The notes: a model not told the origin generated them from the letters alone. A DNA stretch of 64,000 nucleotides from Methylophilaceae bacterium (GCA_028823485.1 JAPKBG010000006.1:50154-114153); one strand, 5' to 3'; shown: positions 39,057 through 49,289, numbered from the stretch's first letter. Program-made: numbers and translations.

Positions 39057-40871
39057 TTAGAGCCAGGTGATGGCGCCCTCTTCTGCTGAAAGCACATTCT
39101 TACGCATCCCACCAAACAACTCACGGCCAAAGCCATGCTCATTGCTATGGCGTTTAGCATCTGAAAGTTCTTCAGGCACTCGTTCTTCCCACTCATCTGC
39201 ATCCACCAGCACATTCACCATGCCGACTTTAGCGTTCAAGCGCACAATATCGCCAGTGCGTACTTTCGCTAGTGGTCCGCCAGCTGATGCTTCTGGAGTT
39301 AAGTGAATCGCTGCAGGAATCTTACCTGATGCACCACTCATACGACCATCAGTGACAATCGCAACCATAAAACCTTTATTTTGTAATACCGCTAGTGGTG
39401 GCGTTAATTTATGTAATTCTGGCATACCATTTGCCTTAGGGCCTTGGAATCGTACAACAGCAATAAAGTCTTTTTCTAACTCGCCACGATCGAATGCTTG
39501 CAGTAGTTCTTCTTGCGCATCGAATACAATTGCTGGCGCTTCAATAATATGCCTATCCTCTGGCACAGCTGAAATCTTAATCACACTGCGACCTAAATTA
39601 CCTTTAAGTAAACGCAAACCACCCGTCTCGCTAAATGGATGATCTGCTGTACGAACAATGAGTTCCTCGGGGCTTTCTTTAGGTAAGTCTTTCCATACCA
39701 ATTTATCACCTTCTTTAGCTGGAACTTTTCCGTAATCACGTAATCCGCCATAAGCAACAGTGAAGACATCTGGGTACATATAACCTGCATCAATTAATTC
39801 GCGAATTACAAAGGCTGGACCACCTGCATTTTGAAACTGGTTGACGTCGGCCTTACCGTTTGGGTACACGCTTGTTAATAACGGTGTTGTTTTCGCAAGA
39901 TGATAAAAGTCCGTCCAATTAATGATGATGCCTGCTGCACGTGCAATCGCAACCCAGTGAATCAAGTGATTAGTAGAACCACCAGTTGCTAATAAGGCAA
40001 CCATGGCATTTACAATCACATACTCGTCAACGAGACGTCCAATTGGTGTGTAGTGATTTTGTTTCGTGTTTTCTAACACCATTTTAACGGCTTCGCGCGT
40101 TAACAGCTCGCGCATACCATCATGTGGATGTACAAAAGCTGAGCCTGGCACGTGTAGGCCCATGGCTTCCATCAGCATTTGGTTACTATTCGCTGTCCCG
40201 TAGAAGGTACATGTGCCTGGACCATGATAGGCCGCCGACTCTGACTCTAGTAGTTCTTCACGGCCGATTAAACCCTGTGCATATAGCTCACGCACTTTAG
40301 ATTTTTCTGTGTTATCTATCCCGGTACTCATTGGGCCTGCTGGTACAAATACGCATGGTAAATGGCCAAACTGTAATGCGCCAATCAATAGACCCGGCAC
40401 GATTTTATCGCATACGCCTAATAGCAATGCCGCATCAAACACATCATGAGACAAAGCAATTGCTGTACTCATTGCAATCGTATCGCGGCTGAACAAAGAT
40501 AGCTCCATACCTGGCTCACCCTGCGTAATTCCATCACACATGGCAGGCACGCCACCTGCCACCTGTGCGGTAGCGCCATATTTATTCGCTTCGCTCTTAA
40601 TAATATCTGGATAGTTAAAATAAGGCTGATGAGCTGATAACATTTCGTTATAAGCCGTAACAATACCAATATTGGGCGCTTTCTCTACCACAATCTTTAG
40701 CTTGTCATTGGCTGGCATGGCTGCAAAAGCATGTGCAACATTAGCACAGCCTAGACGGTCAACACCGCGGTCACGGTTTGCGATCTTTTCCATGCGTTCT
40801 AGGTAAGCAGTACGCGTAGGACGGCTTACTTCAATAATACGTTCGGTAACTTCGATATGGGATTGTTTCAT
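39057..40871 (-). CDS. edd: 6-phosphogluconate dehydratase
   Basis: Edd dehydrates 6-phosphogluconate to KDPG and needs an iron-sulfur cluster. The 604-residue protein belongs to the IlvD/Edd family: start [41 protein letters not shown] near residue 149, the cluster Cys in [27 protein letters not shown], and the end [15 protein letters not shown]. Length matches Edd rather than IlvD. It starts an edd-eda operon. Confidence 0.96.
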   Translation of the reverse strand: MKQSHIEVTERIIEVSRPTRTAYLERMEKIANRDRGVDRLGCANVAHAFAAMPANDKLKIVVEKAPNIGIVTAYNEMLSAHQPYFNYPDIIKSEANKYGATAQVAGGVPAMCDGITQGEPGMELSLFSRDTIAMSTAIALSHDVFDAALLLGVCDKIVPGLLIGALQFGHLPCVFVPAGPMSTGIDNTEKSKVRELYAQGLIGREELLESESAAYHGPGTCTFYGTANSNQMLMEAMGLHVPGSAFVHPHDGMRELLTREAVKMVLENTKQNHYTPIGRLVDEYVIVNAMVALLATGGSTNHLIHWVAIARAAGIIINWTDFYHLAKTTPLLTSVYPNGKADVNQFQNAGGPAFVIRELIDAGYMYPDVFTVAYGGLRDYGKVPAKEGDKLVWKDLPKESPEELIVRTADHPFSETGGLRLLKGNLGRSVIKISAVPEDRHIIEAPAIVFDAQEELLQAFDRGELEKDFIAVVRFQGPKANGMPELHKLTPPLAVLQNKGFMVAIVTDGRMSGASGKIPAAIHLTPEASAGGPLAKVRTGDIVRLNAKVGMVNVLVDADEWEERVPEELSDAKRHSNEHGFGRELFGGMRKNVLSAEEGAITWL

Positions 40872-41034
40872 ACTTGACTCAACTCACTTTTGATACTGCA
40901 AACTACACAGTTTTTAAATTATCCAGGGCACAATTATCGCTCAAAATAGGGAATTTCGTCAAATCAAGATGCACCTGTCGAGTGAATTATTTTTCTAATT
41001 AATGACTTATCGCCACCTAAAGCAACTTGTTACG

Positions 41035-42753
41035 CTACTTCTTGGTGACTAATACATCTTCCAGCATTAAATACTCTAAATCACAACCGTAGAACATATT
41101 GAGCGCATCAGTTGGGCTACAAATCATTGGCTCGCCTCGACGATTCAGCGAAGTGTTCAAGACAACAGCACTACCGCGCAGCTTTTCCAAATTCTCAATC
41201 AGCTCGTAATAACGCGGGTTTGTCTCATACGTCACCACTTGCGCCCTTGCCGTACCATCTTCATGCACCACTTCAGGAATGCGATCATTCCATGCTGGGT
41301 TCACATCAAAAGTGAACGTCATATATTGCGCTGGATGGTCAGTTTGCAACAAATCTTCCGCCACTCTATCCAACATGCTTGGACAAAATGGACGCCAGCG
41401 TTCACGGTATTTAATCTGTGCATTAATACGGTCAGCGACACCTGGGTAGCTAGGGTCGCCCAAAATACTACGACAACCAAGTGAGCGTGGACCAAACTCC
41501 ATACGGCCTTGGAACCAAGCTAAAGGATGGCCAGCTGCCAATAATTCTGCTGCTTTTTGTGGGAAGTTATCAACTTTAGTAAAGATTGGCTTTCCCGGGT
41601 GTGCTTCACAAGCAGCAACACATTCTTCGCTAGAGAATTTAGGCCCTAGGTAAACATGTTCCATCTTATGAGTCTTCTCACCTGCACTATTAGCCGCAAA
41701 AGTCGCTGCACCTAGCGACGTACCGTTATCACCAGAAGCTGGTTGAACGAACAATTCTTTCACATGTGGCAAGCTGATAATACGTTGATTCAACTTCACA
41801 TTCAGTGCTACGCCGCCAGCCATGACAATCTTGCCTGTCTCGCGAATAATGTCACCTAGATAATATTCAATCATTTCTAGCGCCAACTTTTCCAGCAAGG
41901 CTTGAATGGAAGCTGCATAGTGGATGTAAGGATCATCAATTTCATCCCCTTCACGTTTTGGGCCTAAGCGTTTAATGAGCTCAGGCGTGAAGTAGTAACC
42001 TTTACCATTTTCTTTATAGCGGCGCATACCGACCACATTCACCAGCTTGGTATTAACCACTAACTCGCCATCTTGGAATTTAGCTAAATCTGAAAAATCA
42101 TATTTCGTCGCATCGCCATATGGCGCCATACCCATGACTTTAAATTCGCCATCGAGCATATCAAAGCCTAGGTATTCCGTCATTGCACCATAAAGACCGC
42201 CTAATGAGTCAGGGTCATAAAACTCTTTAATCTTATGAATCTTGCCATTCTGTCCATAGCCAAAAAAAGTAGTCGCATACTCACCTTTGCCATCGATGCC
42301 AACAATGGCTGTTTTTTCTGCAAACCCACTTAAGTGGTAAGCACTAGAAGCATGGGCTAAATGATGTTCTACTGGGACAAACTTCGCATTAGTAAGTCCT
42401 AACTCAGCCATTAAAGCCAGCGACTTATCTCGGTTACGCCTAAAACGACGATTGCCATTAAAAATAGCATCCAAAGCACGGTCAGGTGCATACCAATGTC
42501 GTTTGGCAAAATGCCAACGCGCTTTGCTACTTAATGGGATTTCAGCGTAAGGGAAGGCAACAATATCAACATCTTCAGGCTTGATATCTGCTTGCTTTAA
42601 ACAAAACTTTGCCGCTTCGTAAGGGAATTTTTTTTTCGCATGCTTATCCCGAATAAACCGCTCTTCTTCGGCCGCTGCAATTATTTTTCCATCAACCAAA
42701 ATAGCGGCAGATGCGTCATGGCTTAAAGCGCCAGATAAACCCAATACAATCAT
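41035..42753 (-). CDS. O-carbamoyltransferase (NodU/CmcH/TobZ family)
   Basis: These enzymes transfer a carbamoyl group from carbamoyl phosphate, via an adenylate, to a sugar hydroxyl. The 572-residue protein has the N-terminal Kae1-like domain (VLGLSGALSHDASAAIL, metal-binding EHHLAHASSAYHLSGF near residue 126, GIDGKGEYATTFFGYG) and the C-terminal YrdC-like half with AWFQGRMEFGPRSLGCRS near residue 415. Its position directly after LPS kinase genes resembles PA5005 (wapO) of P. aeruginosa, which carbamoylates heptose II; the same role is likely but inferred. Its carbamoyl phosphate would come from CarAB. Confidence 0.85.
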   Translation of the reverse strand: MIVLGLSGALSHDASAAILVDGKIIAAAEEERFIRDKHAKKKFPYEAAKFCLKQADIKPEDVDIVAFPYAEIPLSSKARWHFAKRHWYAPDRALDAIFNGNRRFRRNRDKSLALMAELGLTNAKFVPVEHHLAHASSAYHLSGFAEKTAIVGIDGKGEYATTFFGYGQNGKIHKIKEFYDPDSLGGLYGAMTEYLGFDMLDGEFKVMGMAPYGDATKYDFSDLAKFQDGELVVNTKLVNVVGMRRYKENGKGYYFTPELIKRLGPKREGDEIDDPYIHYAASIQALLEKLALEMIEYYLGDIIRETGKIVMAGGVALNVKLNQRIISLPHVKELFVQPASGDNGTSLGAATFAANSAGEKTHKMEHVYLGPKFSSEECVAACEAHPGKPIFTKVDNFPQKAAELLAAGHPLAWFQGRMEFGPRSLGCRSILGDPSYPGVADRINAQIKYRERWRPFCPSMLDRVAEDLLQTDHPAQYMTFTFDVNPAWNDRIPEVVHEDGTARAQVVTYETNPRYYELIENLEKLRGSAVVLNTSLNRRGEPMICSPTDALNMFYGCDLEYLMLEDVLVTKK

Positions 42754-42772
42754 GTCATTTAACTTTATATAG

Positions 42773-44233
42773 TTATTCTAATATTTGTGCCGCTTGCAAT
42801 GGTCCATGGTCGGCATAAACAACTTTAAATACTTTAACAAACGCATTATACAGGGAAGGAGTCTCTTTCCAATTTTGCATAAAGCGGTTAATGTCTCGCA
42901 CATGTCCTTTTTGGACCGCCGCAGCGCTTTGATGTTGTTGCATGCTATCTAAATCAATCAATAAAGATTGCCCATCCGCTTGCACTTTAATATTAGTGGC
43001 CTTCATGTCGCCATGCGATAGCTTGAGCAAATATAAACGATAAAATAATTGAACCGCCTGTTTAACTGCCTCAGCACGCAAAGCCTTGCCGCTTGTCTGC
43101 TTAAAAAAAACATCCATATCGAGCGCATCAACATATTCTGTTATGAAGTATGCTTTACCTCTTAAACCAAACCGTCGCGTCTCTATTAACGCGACAGGTT
43201 TTGCTGTTGGTAAGCCAAGCAACTGAAGTCGATGTGCATTCCCCCAGGAAATAGACGCTCTTGTCCTTCTGAAAGAACGCCAAAACCCATGCCAAAAACC
43301 CTTAATGTTGTAACGTTTAATCACCGCGTCAAGTGACCCTATTCTGGCAGATGCAACGGTACACGTATTACCATTTTTGATGATATTCCCAAGTGTAAAG
43401 TAGGCGTCAAGCTCAGGTACTGTTTGTGGAAAATCATCTGTTACACACTGTGCACTTATTGCGACAAATGCATGCTTAACTTTATTCACAACAACATCGG
43501 TACACTGCCTAAATACTTTTTTATCAGCATAGGCTGTCGTAGCCTTTTGTCTAGCAACATCAATATTGGATTTAACTGCATTAACGTTAAGTGGTAATTG
43601 CCATGGCCTCGCACTAGCATAACTTTCCAACAAAGCGGAAAGGTGTCCATCTAAGGTTAATACATCAAACTTTGATAGTAGTTGGAAAAGGTTAGCATGT
43701 GCTTTTTTCAATGGCAGATTTTCAAAGTGTCTAATCCCATCGCCATCAATGGTGTATATAGAATCGTACTGAATGAGAAAGTTTTTCAAATACATGTCTA
43801 TTTGTATCAAGCCAGCTTCATGATGTTTTGCAACAAGCTCTACAAGCTGATGTGCAAGCTCAACGCGAACAAACTCATTGGCATTATTCCAAACATCCTC
43901 TGCGTTTTCAGATGGTGAAATTGCTTCAAAGATAACCACATAAGCTTGGTGCTGTGGTAGTTTGCTTTGTTTCAAAATGGTTGGTGTTAATAGCTTTGCA
44001 TGCTGCAATGCCTCAACCCCACGTAAATCACGTAAAGCATACTGCGCTGCTTTTTCTCCAAAAAACAGTTTGGCATAAACGTGTTTACCTTGCCACATTG
44101 CCTTACAAACACAGCGCCGATTTGGCACGCAGCGCACCACCTCTAGTGAAGTTAAAGCACTCGTATTATCTGGTGTAATTGTTGGTGTATTGACACCAAA
44201 ACTGGCTAATAAACTAGCATTATCTTTTTGCAT
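42773..44233 (-). CDS. Tandem two-domain LPS kinase-like protein
   Basis: The 486-residue protein contains two kinase-like domains. The first has HHEAGLIQIDMYLKNF near residue 138 and the metal loop YTIDGDGIR; the second has LKLSHGDMKATNIKV near residue 412 and LLIDLDSM. Both keep the catalytic D-x4-N pair and the metal-binding Asp. The link between them (about residues 190-300) lacks clear motifs. P. aeruginosa PA5006 in the core locus is of similar size. It probably phosphorylates core sugars, with the second domain likely the more active one. It overlaps none of its neighbours (13 and 19 bases apart). Confidence 0.68.
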   Translation of the reverse strand: MQKDNASLLASFGVNTPTITPDNTSALTSLEVVRCVPNRRCVCKAMWQGKHVYAKLFFGEKAAQYALRDLRGVEALQHAKLLTPTILKQSKLPQHQAYVVIFEAISPSENAEDVWNNANEFVRVELAHQLVELVAKHHEAGLIQIDMYLKNFLIQYDSIYTIDGDGIRHFENLPLKKAHANLFQLLSKFDVLTLDGHLSALLESYASARPWQLPLNVNAVKSNIDVARQKATTAYADKKVFRQCTDVVVNKVKHAFVAISAQCVTDDFPQTVPELDAYFTLGNIIKNGNTCTVASARIGSLDAVIKRYNIKGFWHGFWRSFRRTRASISWGNAHRLQLLGLPTAKPVALIETRRFGLRGKAYFITEYVDALDMDVFFKQTSGKALRAEAVKQAVQLFYRLYLLKLSHGDMKATNIKVQADGQSLLIDLDSMQQHQSAAAVQKGHVRDINRFMQNWKETPSLYNAFVKVFKVVYADHGPLQAAQILE

Positions 44234-44246
44234 TCGATTTAACCGC

Positions 44247-45008
44247 CTAGCGACGTGCTGATCGTTTTAAGATTAATCGACACAACAACCGCAAAGACAT
44301 TCTCAATCGTTTTGTTTGAAAATACTGTAAGAAAAAATACATGCGATCGCTACGTGACCAATATTCTGCATGACGATTCAATGCAGACAAATCAAAATAT
44401 GTTCGATAGAAAGATAAAAAACTGAATCGTGCTTTTTCTAAATCAATTAAAGCAACCTCAGGTTGCGTATCGGCATTTTTAACAAAGATATGTTTTGAAT
44501 ATAGCGCCCTATGTGACAAGCCTGTATCGTGAAAATCACGCAAAGCATAGGCAACAGATTTAAGTAGTGTTCTTTTTTGCTGCCGAGTCTTAGCCGTGTT
44601 CGCAAACCAATCTTGTGTAACAACATCTAGCGGTTCAAAATCAAGCAATGTTTCTGTCGCCAAAATAGCACAGGATTCGCCATCAATAGTCTGCTCGCCA
44701 TAACACACCACTTTAGGTGCTTTGATATGATATTCCTCTAAAAACGTTAGCCGTTTCAACTCTCGCCGAAAAGTGGGCTCACCTTTAAAAGGGTGCAATA
44801 AGGTTCTACGGCCATGATTTTGCTGCTTCTTTACAAAAGTGCTTAATGCGCCGCCATCAGCGGCCAGCTTCAATTGCCCTACACCACTCCAACCACCACG
44901 CCGGTGATTAGGCTCCTCAAACCAGTCTATGTGTTTATTCCACAATGGTTCAAACCCATCTAATTGATGTTCTGCAAATATCTGCTGGTAACGTTTAGAT
45001 TGAAACAA
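44247..45008 (-). CDS. InaA/WaaP-family LPS kinase-like protein
   Basis: A 253-residue kinase-like protein from the LPS core group. An N-terminal FVKKQQN with HPFKGEPTFRREL gives the nucleotide-binding Lys and a conserved Glu; the loop GLSHRALYSKHIFVK near residue 166 and VALIDLEKAR near residue 185 match the InaA type. The usual HRD Asp is Ala here, as happens in some InaA relatives, so catalysis is unproven. It heads the run that continues with the tandem-kinase protein and the carbamoyltransferase; it resembles WapG/WapQ of P. aeruginosa. Confidence 0.72.
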   Translation of the reverse strand: MFQSKRYQQIFAEHQLDGFEPLWNKHIDWFEEPNHRRGGWSGVGQLKLAADGGALSTFVKKQQNHGRRTLLHPFKGEPTFRRELKRLTFLEEYHIKAPKVVCYGEQTIDGESCAILATETLLDFEPLDVVTQDWFANTAKTRQQKRTLLKSVAYALRDFHDTGLSHRALYSKHIFVKNADTQPEVALIDLEKARFSFLSFYRTYFDLSALNRHAEYWSRSDRMYFFLQYFQTKRLRMSLRLLCRLILKRSARR

Positions 45009-45093
45009 TTAAGCGCATCACATAAGTTATTAAGTCTAGATATTATATCAGCAGGCAATGCGTTGCTCATCTTTTCGATTATAATGTTCGCCT

Positions 45094-45945
45094 ATGCTAT
45101 CACTGTTGTTCAAATATTGGGGGCGGCTTCCACTGCCTTTACTACATGGTTTGGGCCGAGCCTTGGGCCGCTTATTATTTCACACTATGCCAAAAGCCAA
45201 ACAATTGGCGGCAGAAAACATCAAACAAAGCCAGCTATCTCCAACGGCTATAAAAGAAGCTGTGCAGCAAAACTTCATCAACCTAGGTGAGCTGATATTA
45301 GAAACGCCTTATATCTGGCAAACAAACAATAAAAAAACAAAAGAAATCATCCAATCCACCAGCGGGTGGGATGAAGTCGAGGCAGCTATCGCTGCTAAAA
45401 AAGGTATTGTTTTTTTAACTCCGCATATGGGCTGTTATGAAGTAGGCTTCCACTATTGCGCCTTATACTTCCCCGTTTCAGTGCTTTACCGTCCTCCCAA
45501 AAAAAAATGGCTTCAACCCTTTGTTATTCAAGGGCGTGAACGTTCAAACTTAAGGTTAGCAGAAGCCAATGCTACTGGCGTAAGAATACTGGTTAAAGCC
45601 CTTAAGAAGGGGGAAGCGATTGGCATTCTACCTGACCAAGTGCCGAATGCCGGCGATGGTGAATGGGCTGACTTTTTTGGCAACCCAGCATATACCATGA
45701 CGCTTGCGAGTAAGTTGGCTGAAAAAACAGGCGCTACCATTATCATGCTATACGGTGAGCGGTTAGCTAAAGGTGAAGGCTATGTTTTGCACTGCACTAA
45801 AGTAGAATCGATTAATACGGCAGCGTTACTGAACAAGGCCGTTGAAAAGCAAATCAAGCAACGCCCTGGGCAATACAACTGGCATTACCATCGGTATAAA
45901 GTGAGAAGGAAGGCAAAGGAAAGGCTACAGCAAGACCACGCATGA
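45094..45945 (+). CDS. LpxL/HtrB-family lauroyl-type acyltransferase
   Basis: The 283-residue protein belongs to the lipid A late acyltransferase family, which adds secondary acyl chains from acyl-ACP at the inner membrane. The catalytic H-x4-E is in FLTPHMGCYEVGF near residue 110, SVLYRPPKKKWLQ follows, and the second block reads AIGILPDQVPNAGDGEWADFFG near residue 175. The N-terminus has a hydrophobic segment. It lies within the LPS locus but on the opposite strand from the kinases, with 85 bases to the divergent kinase gene. Confidence 0.85.
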   Translation: MLSLLFKYWGRLPLPLLHGLGRALGRLLFHTMPKAKQLAAENIKQSQLSPTAIKEAVQQNFINLGELILETPYIWQTNNKKTKEIIQSTSGWDEVEAAIAAKKGIVFLTPHMGCYEVGFHYCALYFPVSVLYRPPKKKWLQPFVIQGRERSNLRLAEANATGVRILVKALKKGEAIGILPDQVPNAGDGEWADFFGNPAYTMTLASKLAEKTGATIIMLYGERLAKGEGYVLHCTKVESINTAALLNKAVEKQIKQRPGQYNWHYHRYKVRRKAKERLQQDHA

Positions 45946-45972
45946 TAACGATGGGCGATGTCTATTTAACAC

Positions 45973-46818
45973 CTATGGCTTAAGCCTATCTCTCTCTGAT
46001 TGCAGTTTTTTTTGAAATTTCTTACTATTAAATTTGGCGTTAAGAGCTTTCGCTCTATGCGCTACTTGCTGCCAAAACTGTTCATCTTGTGGCTGATAGT
46101 ATCGTTTAAAGCGTAAATAATCCTTTGCCGCCAGTACCGTATCCATCGCAGAAAAATACAATGCCGCGATATCTTTCATATTAGCCTTATTAGAAGGCTT
46201 TTCATGTATTAAAGCTCGATGTAAATCGATTAAATACAACTGCAAGTTTGATGCTTTATTGTGCAAACATAAGTGGCATAAATAGAAGTCTCGATGGTTG
46301 ACACCATGTTCATGTATATTTCTGGCCAACTTCGCTACAGCAATAACCAAGTGACGTTTATAGCGTGCATCTGGTGGGTTTTCTTTCCAAGTAACACACA
46401 ACTCCTCTAAAGAAGTAATATCACCTAAATCTTCTGTTAATAAAAACGATTGGATATTAGCAGGGTTGCAGCCTCGCTGCCCATAAGCAACCACCTGCGT
46501 TGTGGCAATGCCCAACGAGGTCACTTTATGAATGGCGTCCACTTCCGTCATGGCACCCAATATTGGCTTTTTTAACGAAATGATATTTTTAATAATCTCG
46601 CTCCAGCCCACACCAAAATGTTGCTTAATAAAATAAGACTTTCCTAACAGCTCAACTTGGCTGGTTTTACGTCCTGGCACGTCACGAAAGGCCTTTCCCT
46701 TCAACACCATTGCCTTAGCAAAAGTATCGGACTTCTCGCCGCCGCCTAGTGCTTTCCGTAATGCAGCAGGCATATCAAATATCGGTTTGGGGGTGCATTT
46801 CATTGTTTTAGCCGCCAC
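45973..46818 (-). CDS. waaP: LPS core heptose(I) kinase
   Basis: WaaP (RfaP) phosphorylates heptose I of the inner core, essential for outer membrane stability in many bacteria. The 281-residue protein has the hallmark HGVNHRDFYLCHLCLH near residue 186, with the catalytic Asp, and LYLIDLHRALI as the metal loop. The N-terminal KQHFGVGWSEI gives the nucleotide-binding Lys. It overlaps waaG by 11 bases. Confidence 0.93.
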   Translation of the reverse strand: MAAKTMKCTPKPIFDMPAALRKALGGGEKSDTFAKAMVLKGKAFRDVPGRKTSQVELLGKSYFIKQHFGVGWSEIIKNIISLKKPILGAMTEVDAIHKVTSLGIATTQVVAYGQRGCNPANIQSFLLTEDLGDITSLEELCVTWKENPPDARYKRHLVIAVAKLARNIHEHGVNHRDFYLCHLCLHNKASNLQLYLIDLHRALIHEKPSNKANMKDIAALYFSAMDTVLAAKDYLRFKRYYQPQDEQFWQQVAHRAKALNAKFNSKKFQKKLQSERDRLKP

Positions 46819-47965
46819 GCTTTGCTTTTTTTTCTTCTGCCAACTGAATCAATATAAGCGCCTCTGCACTGCCATCATTGGCTTGCATGATGTTTTTTGT
46901 ATACGCTAGACCGTTCTTACCCCATTTCGGTTTTGATTTAACTCCTCTTGCCAATGCTTCTCGCATTTTCAAGAACTCGGCATTAAACTTAGCCTGATCA
47001 AAAGGTATCGCTGAGACCAATCCAGCATTAGCATCGGCAACATGATTCGCGTAACCGCAGCTTTCAGTAACCAACATCGGCGAACCACAAGCCATACCTT
47101 CTAAAATAACTAAGCCAGTATTTTCTCGATAAGCTGGATGCACACACACATCGGCACCTTGCATTAATTGCGGGATATCTGTTCGGCCCTTAGAAATCAC
47201 AATATGTTCTGCTATGCCTAGCTTTTGAGCCATCGCTACAAATTGTTTAGGATTATCTTGCCCCACCGCCACTAGCCTTGTATTAACGCGTAGTTTTTCA
47301 GGTAGTGCCGCTAAAGCCAGAATTGCGCGATCTAGTCCTTTCATCGAAAAGCCAGATCCTGTAAGCATATAAACAAAGTCGGTTGCACCAAAATCAAAAG
47401 CCTGCCTTAAGTGCTTCCGCATCTGCGTTTTAACGCCTAAAGCAAAACGCTCAGGTGATAAATATGGCGGAATGTAATGAAAGCGCTCATCTTGCAAACC
47501 ATACCATTTTTGAAAGTGCGGCTTTTCTGTCAATGCAACGGCTAATACATGCGTTGTTGACTCCGCTGAGAAAATCGCCTTTTCACAAGCCGCAAACCAC
47601 TTTGATCTTGGCATCAATCGGTACAAAATGCTCCGTTGCGTATGGGCTCTTTCAATAAAACACGGATCTGCCGCAAAATGTGCGTCTAAACCTGCCATTC
47701 GGTTATAACCAAAAGTATAATCAAAGTGATTATTTTGAATGTAGTCAAATGTCGCTTTAATAAACTTTTTATAACGCTGAAAGTTAAACCAGCCTTTTTG
47801 CGGCAATACATGAATCGCCATGCCTTTGGGCGCTTCGCCCTGCCAACTCAACGTAAACACTTCTACCGTATGGCCGCGTTTAATCAACTCATGCGCTGTG
47901 CGCAACATATCGCGCTGCATGCCGCCGAAGGGAAAGTACTTAAAAATGATGAATGCAAATTTCAA
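46808..47965 (-). CDS. waaG: LPS core glucosyltransferase I
   Basis: WaaG (RfaG) adds the first glucose-type residue to heptose II. The 385-residue GT4 protein starts MKFAFIIFKYFPFGGMQRDMLRTA, which is the usual WaaG opening, and carries HPAYRENTGLVILEGMACGSPML near residue 282 with the E-x7-E pair. It overlaps waaP, and is divergent from waaC with 51 bases between starts, the order seen in Pseudomonas. Confidence 0.92.
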   Translation of the reverse strand: MKFAFIIFKYFPFGGMQRDMLRTAHELIKRGHTVEVFTLSWQGEAPKGMAIHVLPQKGWFNFQRYKKFIKATFDYIQNNHFDYTFGYNRMAGLDAHFAADPCFIERAHTQRSILYRLMPRSKWFAACEKAIFSAESTTHVLAVALTEKPHFQKWYGLQDERFHYIPPYLSPERFALGVKTQMRKHLRQAFDFGATDFVYMLTGSGFSMKGLDRAILALAALPEKLRVNTRLVAVGQDNPKQFVAMAQKLGIAEHIVISKGRTDIPQLMQGADVCVHPAYRENTGLVILEGMACGSPMLVTESCGYANHVADANAGLVSAIPFDQAKFNAEFLKMREALARGVKSKPKWGKNGLAYTKNIMQANDGSAEALILIQLAEEKKAKRGG

Positions 47966-48016
47966 TGCGTAATTAATCCAGCTAGAAAAATGATAATTGT
48001 ATGCGAAAATAGCGTC

Positions 48017-48976
48017 ATGAAACGTATTTTACTGGTTAAAACTTCTTCTTTAGGTGATGTTATTCACAACTTACCTGTTGTTACCGACATTCTACAGCAT
48101 CATCCAGATGCACAGATTGATTGGGTGGTCGAAGAAGGTTTTGCTGACATTCCAAAGCTGCACCCTGCTGTTAAACAAATTTTTACGGTGGCTGTTCGCC
48201 GCTGGCGTAAACAGTTGTTCAATCAAAAAACTTGGCGTGAAATGAGTGCTTTCAAAAAGCAAGTGTCACAGCAACCATACGATTTAGTGATTGATACGCA
48301 AGGCCTGGTCAAAAGCGCCGTCATGGCTTCATTTGCAAAAGGCATTAAAAGTGGAATGGATAAACAATCAGCGCGCGAATCAATTGCTAGTTATTTCTAC
48401 GACACAAAACATCATGTGGCACGTAATCAACATGCTGTTATCCGGAATCGTGAATTAGCGGCTTATGCCTGCGGCTATGACAAACCGACTAATGCGCCTA
48501 GCTATAATATCGCAGCATCAACTCACGCGATTGATTTGCCAAAAGTGTTTGTCATCGGCCTACATGCCACCAGTAAAGATAGCAAGCTATGGCCAACGTC
48601 ACATTGGGTTGCGTTAGCAAAGCAGTTGGCAAAACAAAAGTTACACCTTGTTTTACCATGGGCCAGTGATGCAGAACATCACCGTGCGCTAATGATTGCA
48701 AAAAACCTTGCGAATGTAGTTGTGTTACCCAAGCTGAGTATTGCGCGGTTAGCTAGCGTTATTCAGCAGGCGTACGCAGCGGTTGGTGTCGACACCGGCT
48801 TGTCACATTTAAGTGTCGCGCTCAACATCCCCACCGTTGCTATTTATACAGACACCAATCCATCGCTCACTGGTGTCATGGCATCAGCCCAAGGTGAAAT
48901 CATCAATCTAGGTGGCGTAAAACAAATCCCCGATGTGGCTTCAGTGTTGGATGCGATGCATACGGTGAAAGCCTAA
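48017..48976 (+). CDS. waaC: LPS heptosyltransferase I
   Basis: WaaC attaches the first heptose to Kdo. The 319-residue GT9 protein starts MKRILLVKTSSLGDVIHNLP, the conserved opening. A longer frame upstream from 47726 is open but antisense to waaG and lacks similarity, so I use 48017. The donor region reads HATSKDSKLWPTSHWVAL and the motif is VGVDTGLSHLSVAL near residue 260. Confidence 0.93.
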   Translation: MKRILLVKTSSLGDVIHNLPVVTDILQHHPDAQIDWVVEEGFADIPKLHPAVKQIFTVAVRRWRKQLFNQKTWREMSAFKKQVSQQPYDLVIDTQGLVKSAVMASFAKGIKSGMDKQSARESIASYFYDTKHHVARNQHAVIRNRELAAYACGYDKPTNAPSYNIAASTHAIDLPKVFVIGLHATSKDSKLWPTSHWVALAKQLAKQKLHLVLPWASDAEHHRALMIAKNLANVVVLPKLSIARLASVIQQAYAAVGVDTGLSHLSVALNIPTVAIYTDTNPSLTGVMASAQGEIINLGGVKQIPDVASVLDAMHTVKA

Positions 48977-49037
48977 CAAGAGCACCGTTATGTATCTATC
49001 AAGTGCGACTTGTTATGATAGACCAATCAAGTAAACA

Positions 49038-49154
49038 TTACTTCTTAGTTAAATGCCTAATAACAAAGTAAAGCATACCAATGAGCATCATCGCAATACT
49101 AATCAAGCTCACTAAGCCATAATCAGTATCAATTAAATCCATCCATACTTTCAT
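49038..49154 (-). CDS. DUF3149-like small membrane protein
   Basis: This 38-residue frame begins MKVWMDLIDTDYGL and continues with one membrane helix (VSLISIAMMLIGMLYFVI) and a basic end (RHLTKK). An AGGGG-type ribosome-binding site (AAAAGGGGTAG) is three to ten bases before the ATG. The FxTDYGLxSL pattern and the size fit DUF3149 proteins of Betaproteobacteria. The function is unknown. It lies between waaC and grpE on the opposite strand; the rest of that 390-base gap holds only the grpE promoter. Confidence 0.72.
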   Translation of the reverse strand: MKVWMDLIDTDYGLVSLISIAMMLIGMLYFVIRHLTKK

Positions 49155-49289
49155 TTTCTACCCCTTTTAGTCAAAATTAGCTTGCGAATATCAATATGTC
49201 ACTTCAGAAGTGTGGTCTTTTTGATATATAACAAATCCATGTTGAATATTCAGGTTTGCCGGATAACTTCATAAAAATCATTATTGTGC

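Noticed and set aside
47726..48016. Open frame extending waaC upstream by 97 codons
   Set aside because: It is antisense to waaG, has no ribosome-binding site, and waaC proteins start at MKRILLVKTSSLGD (48017).
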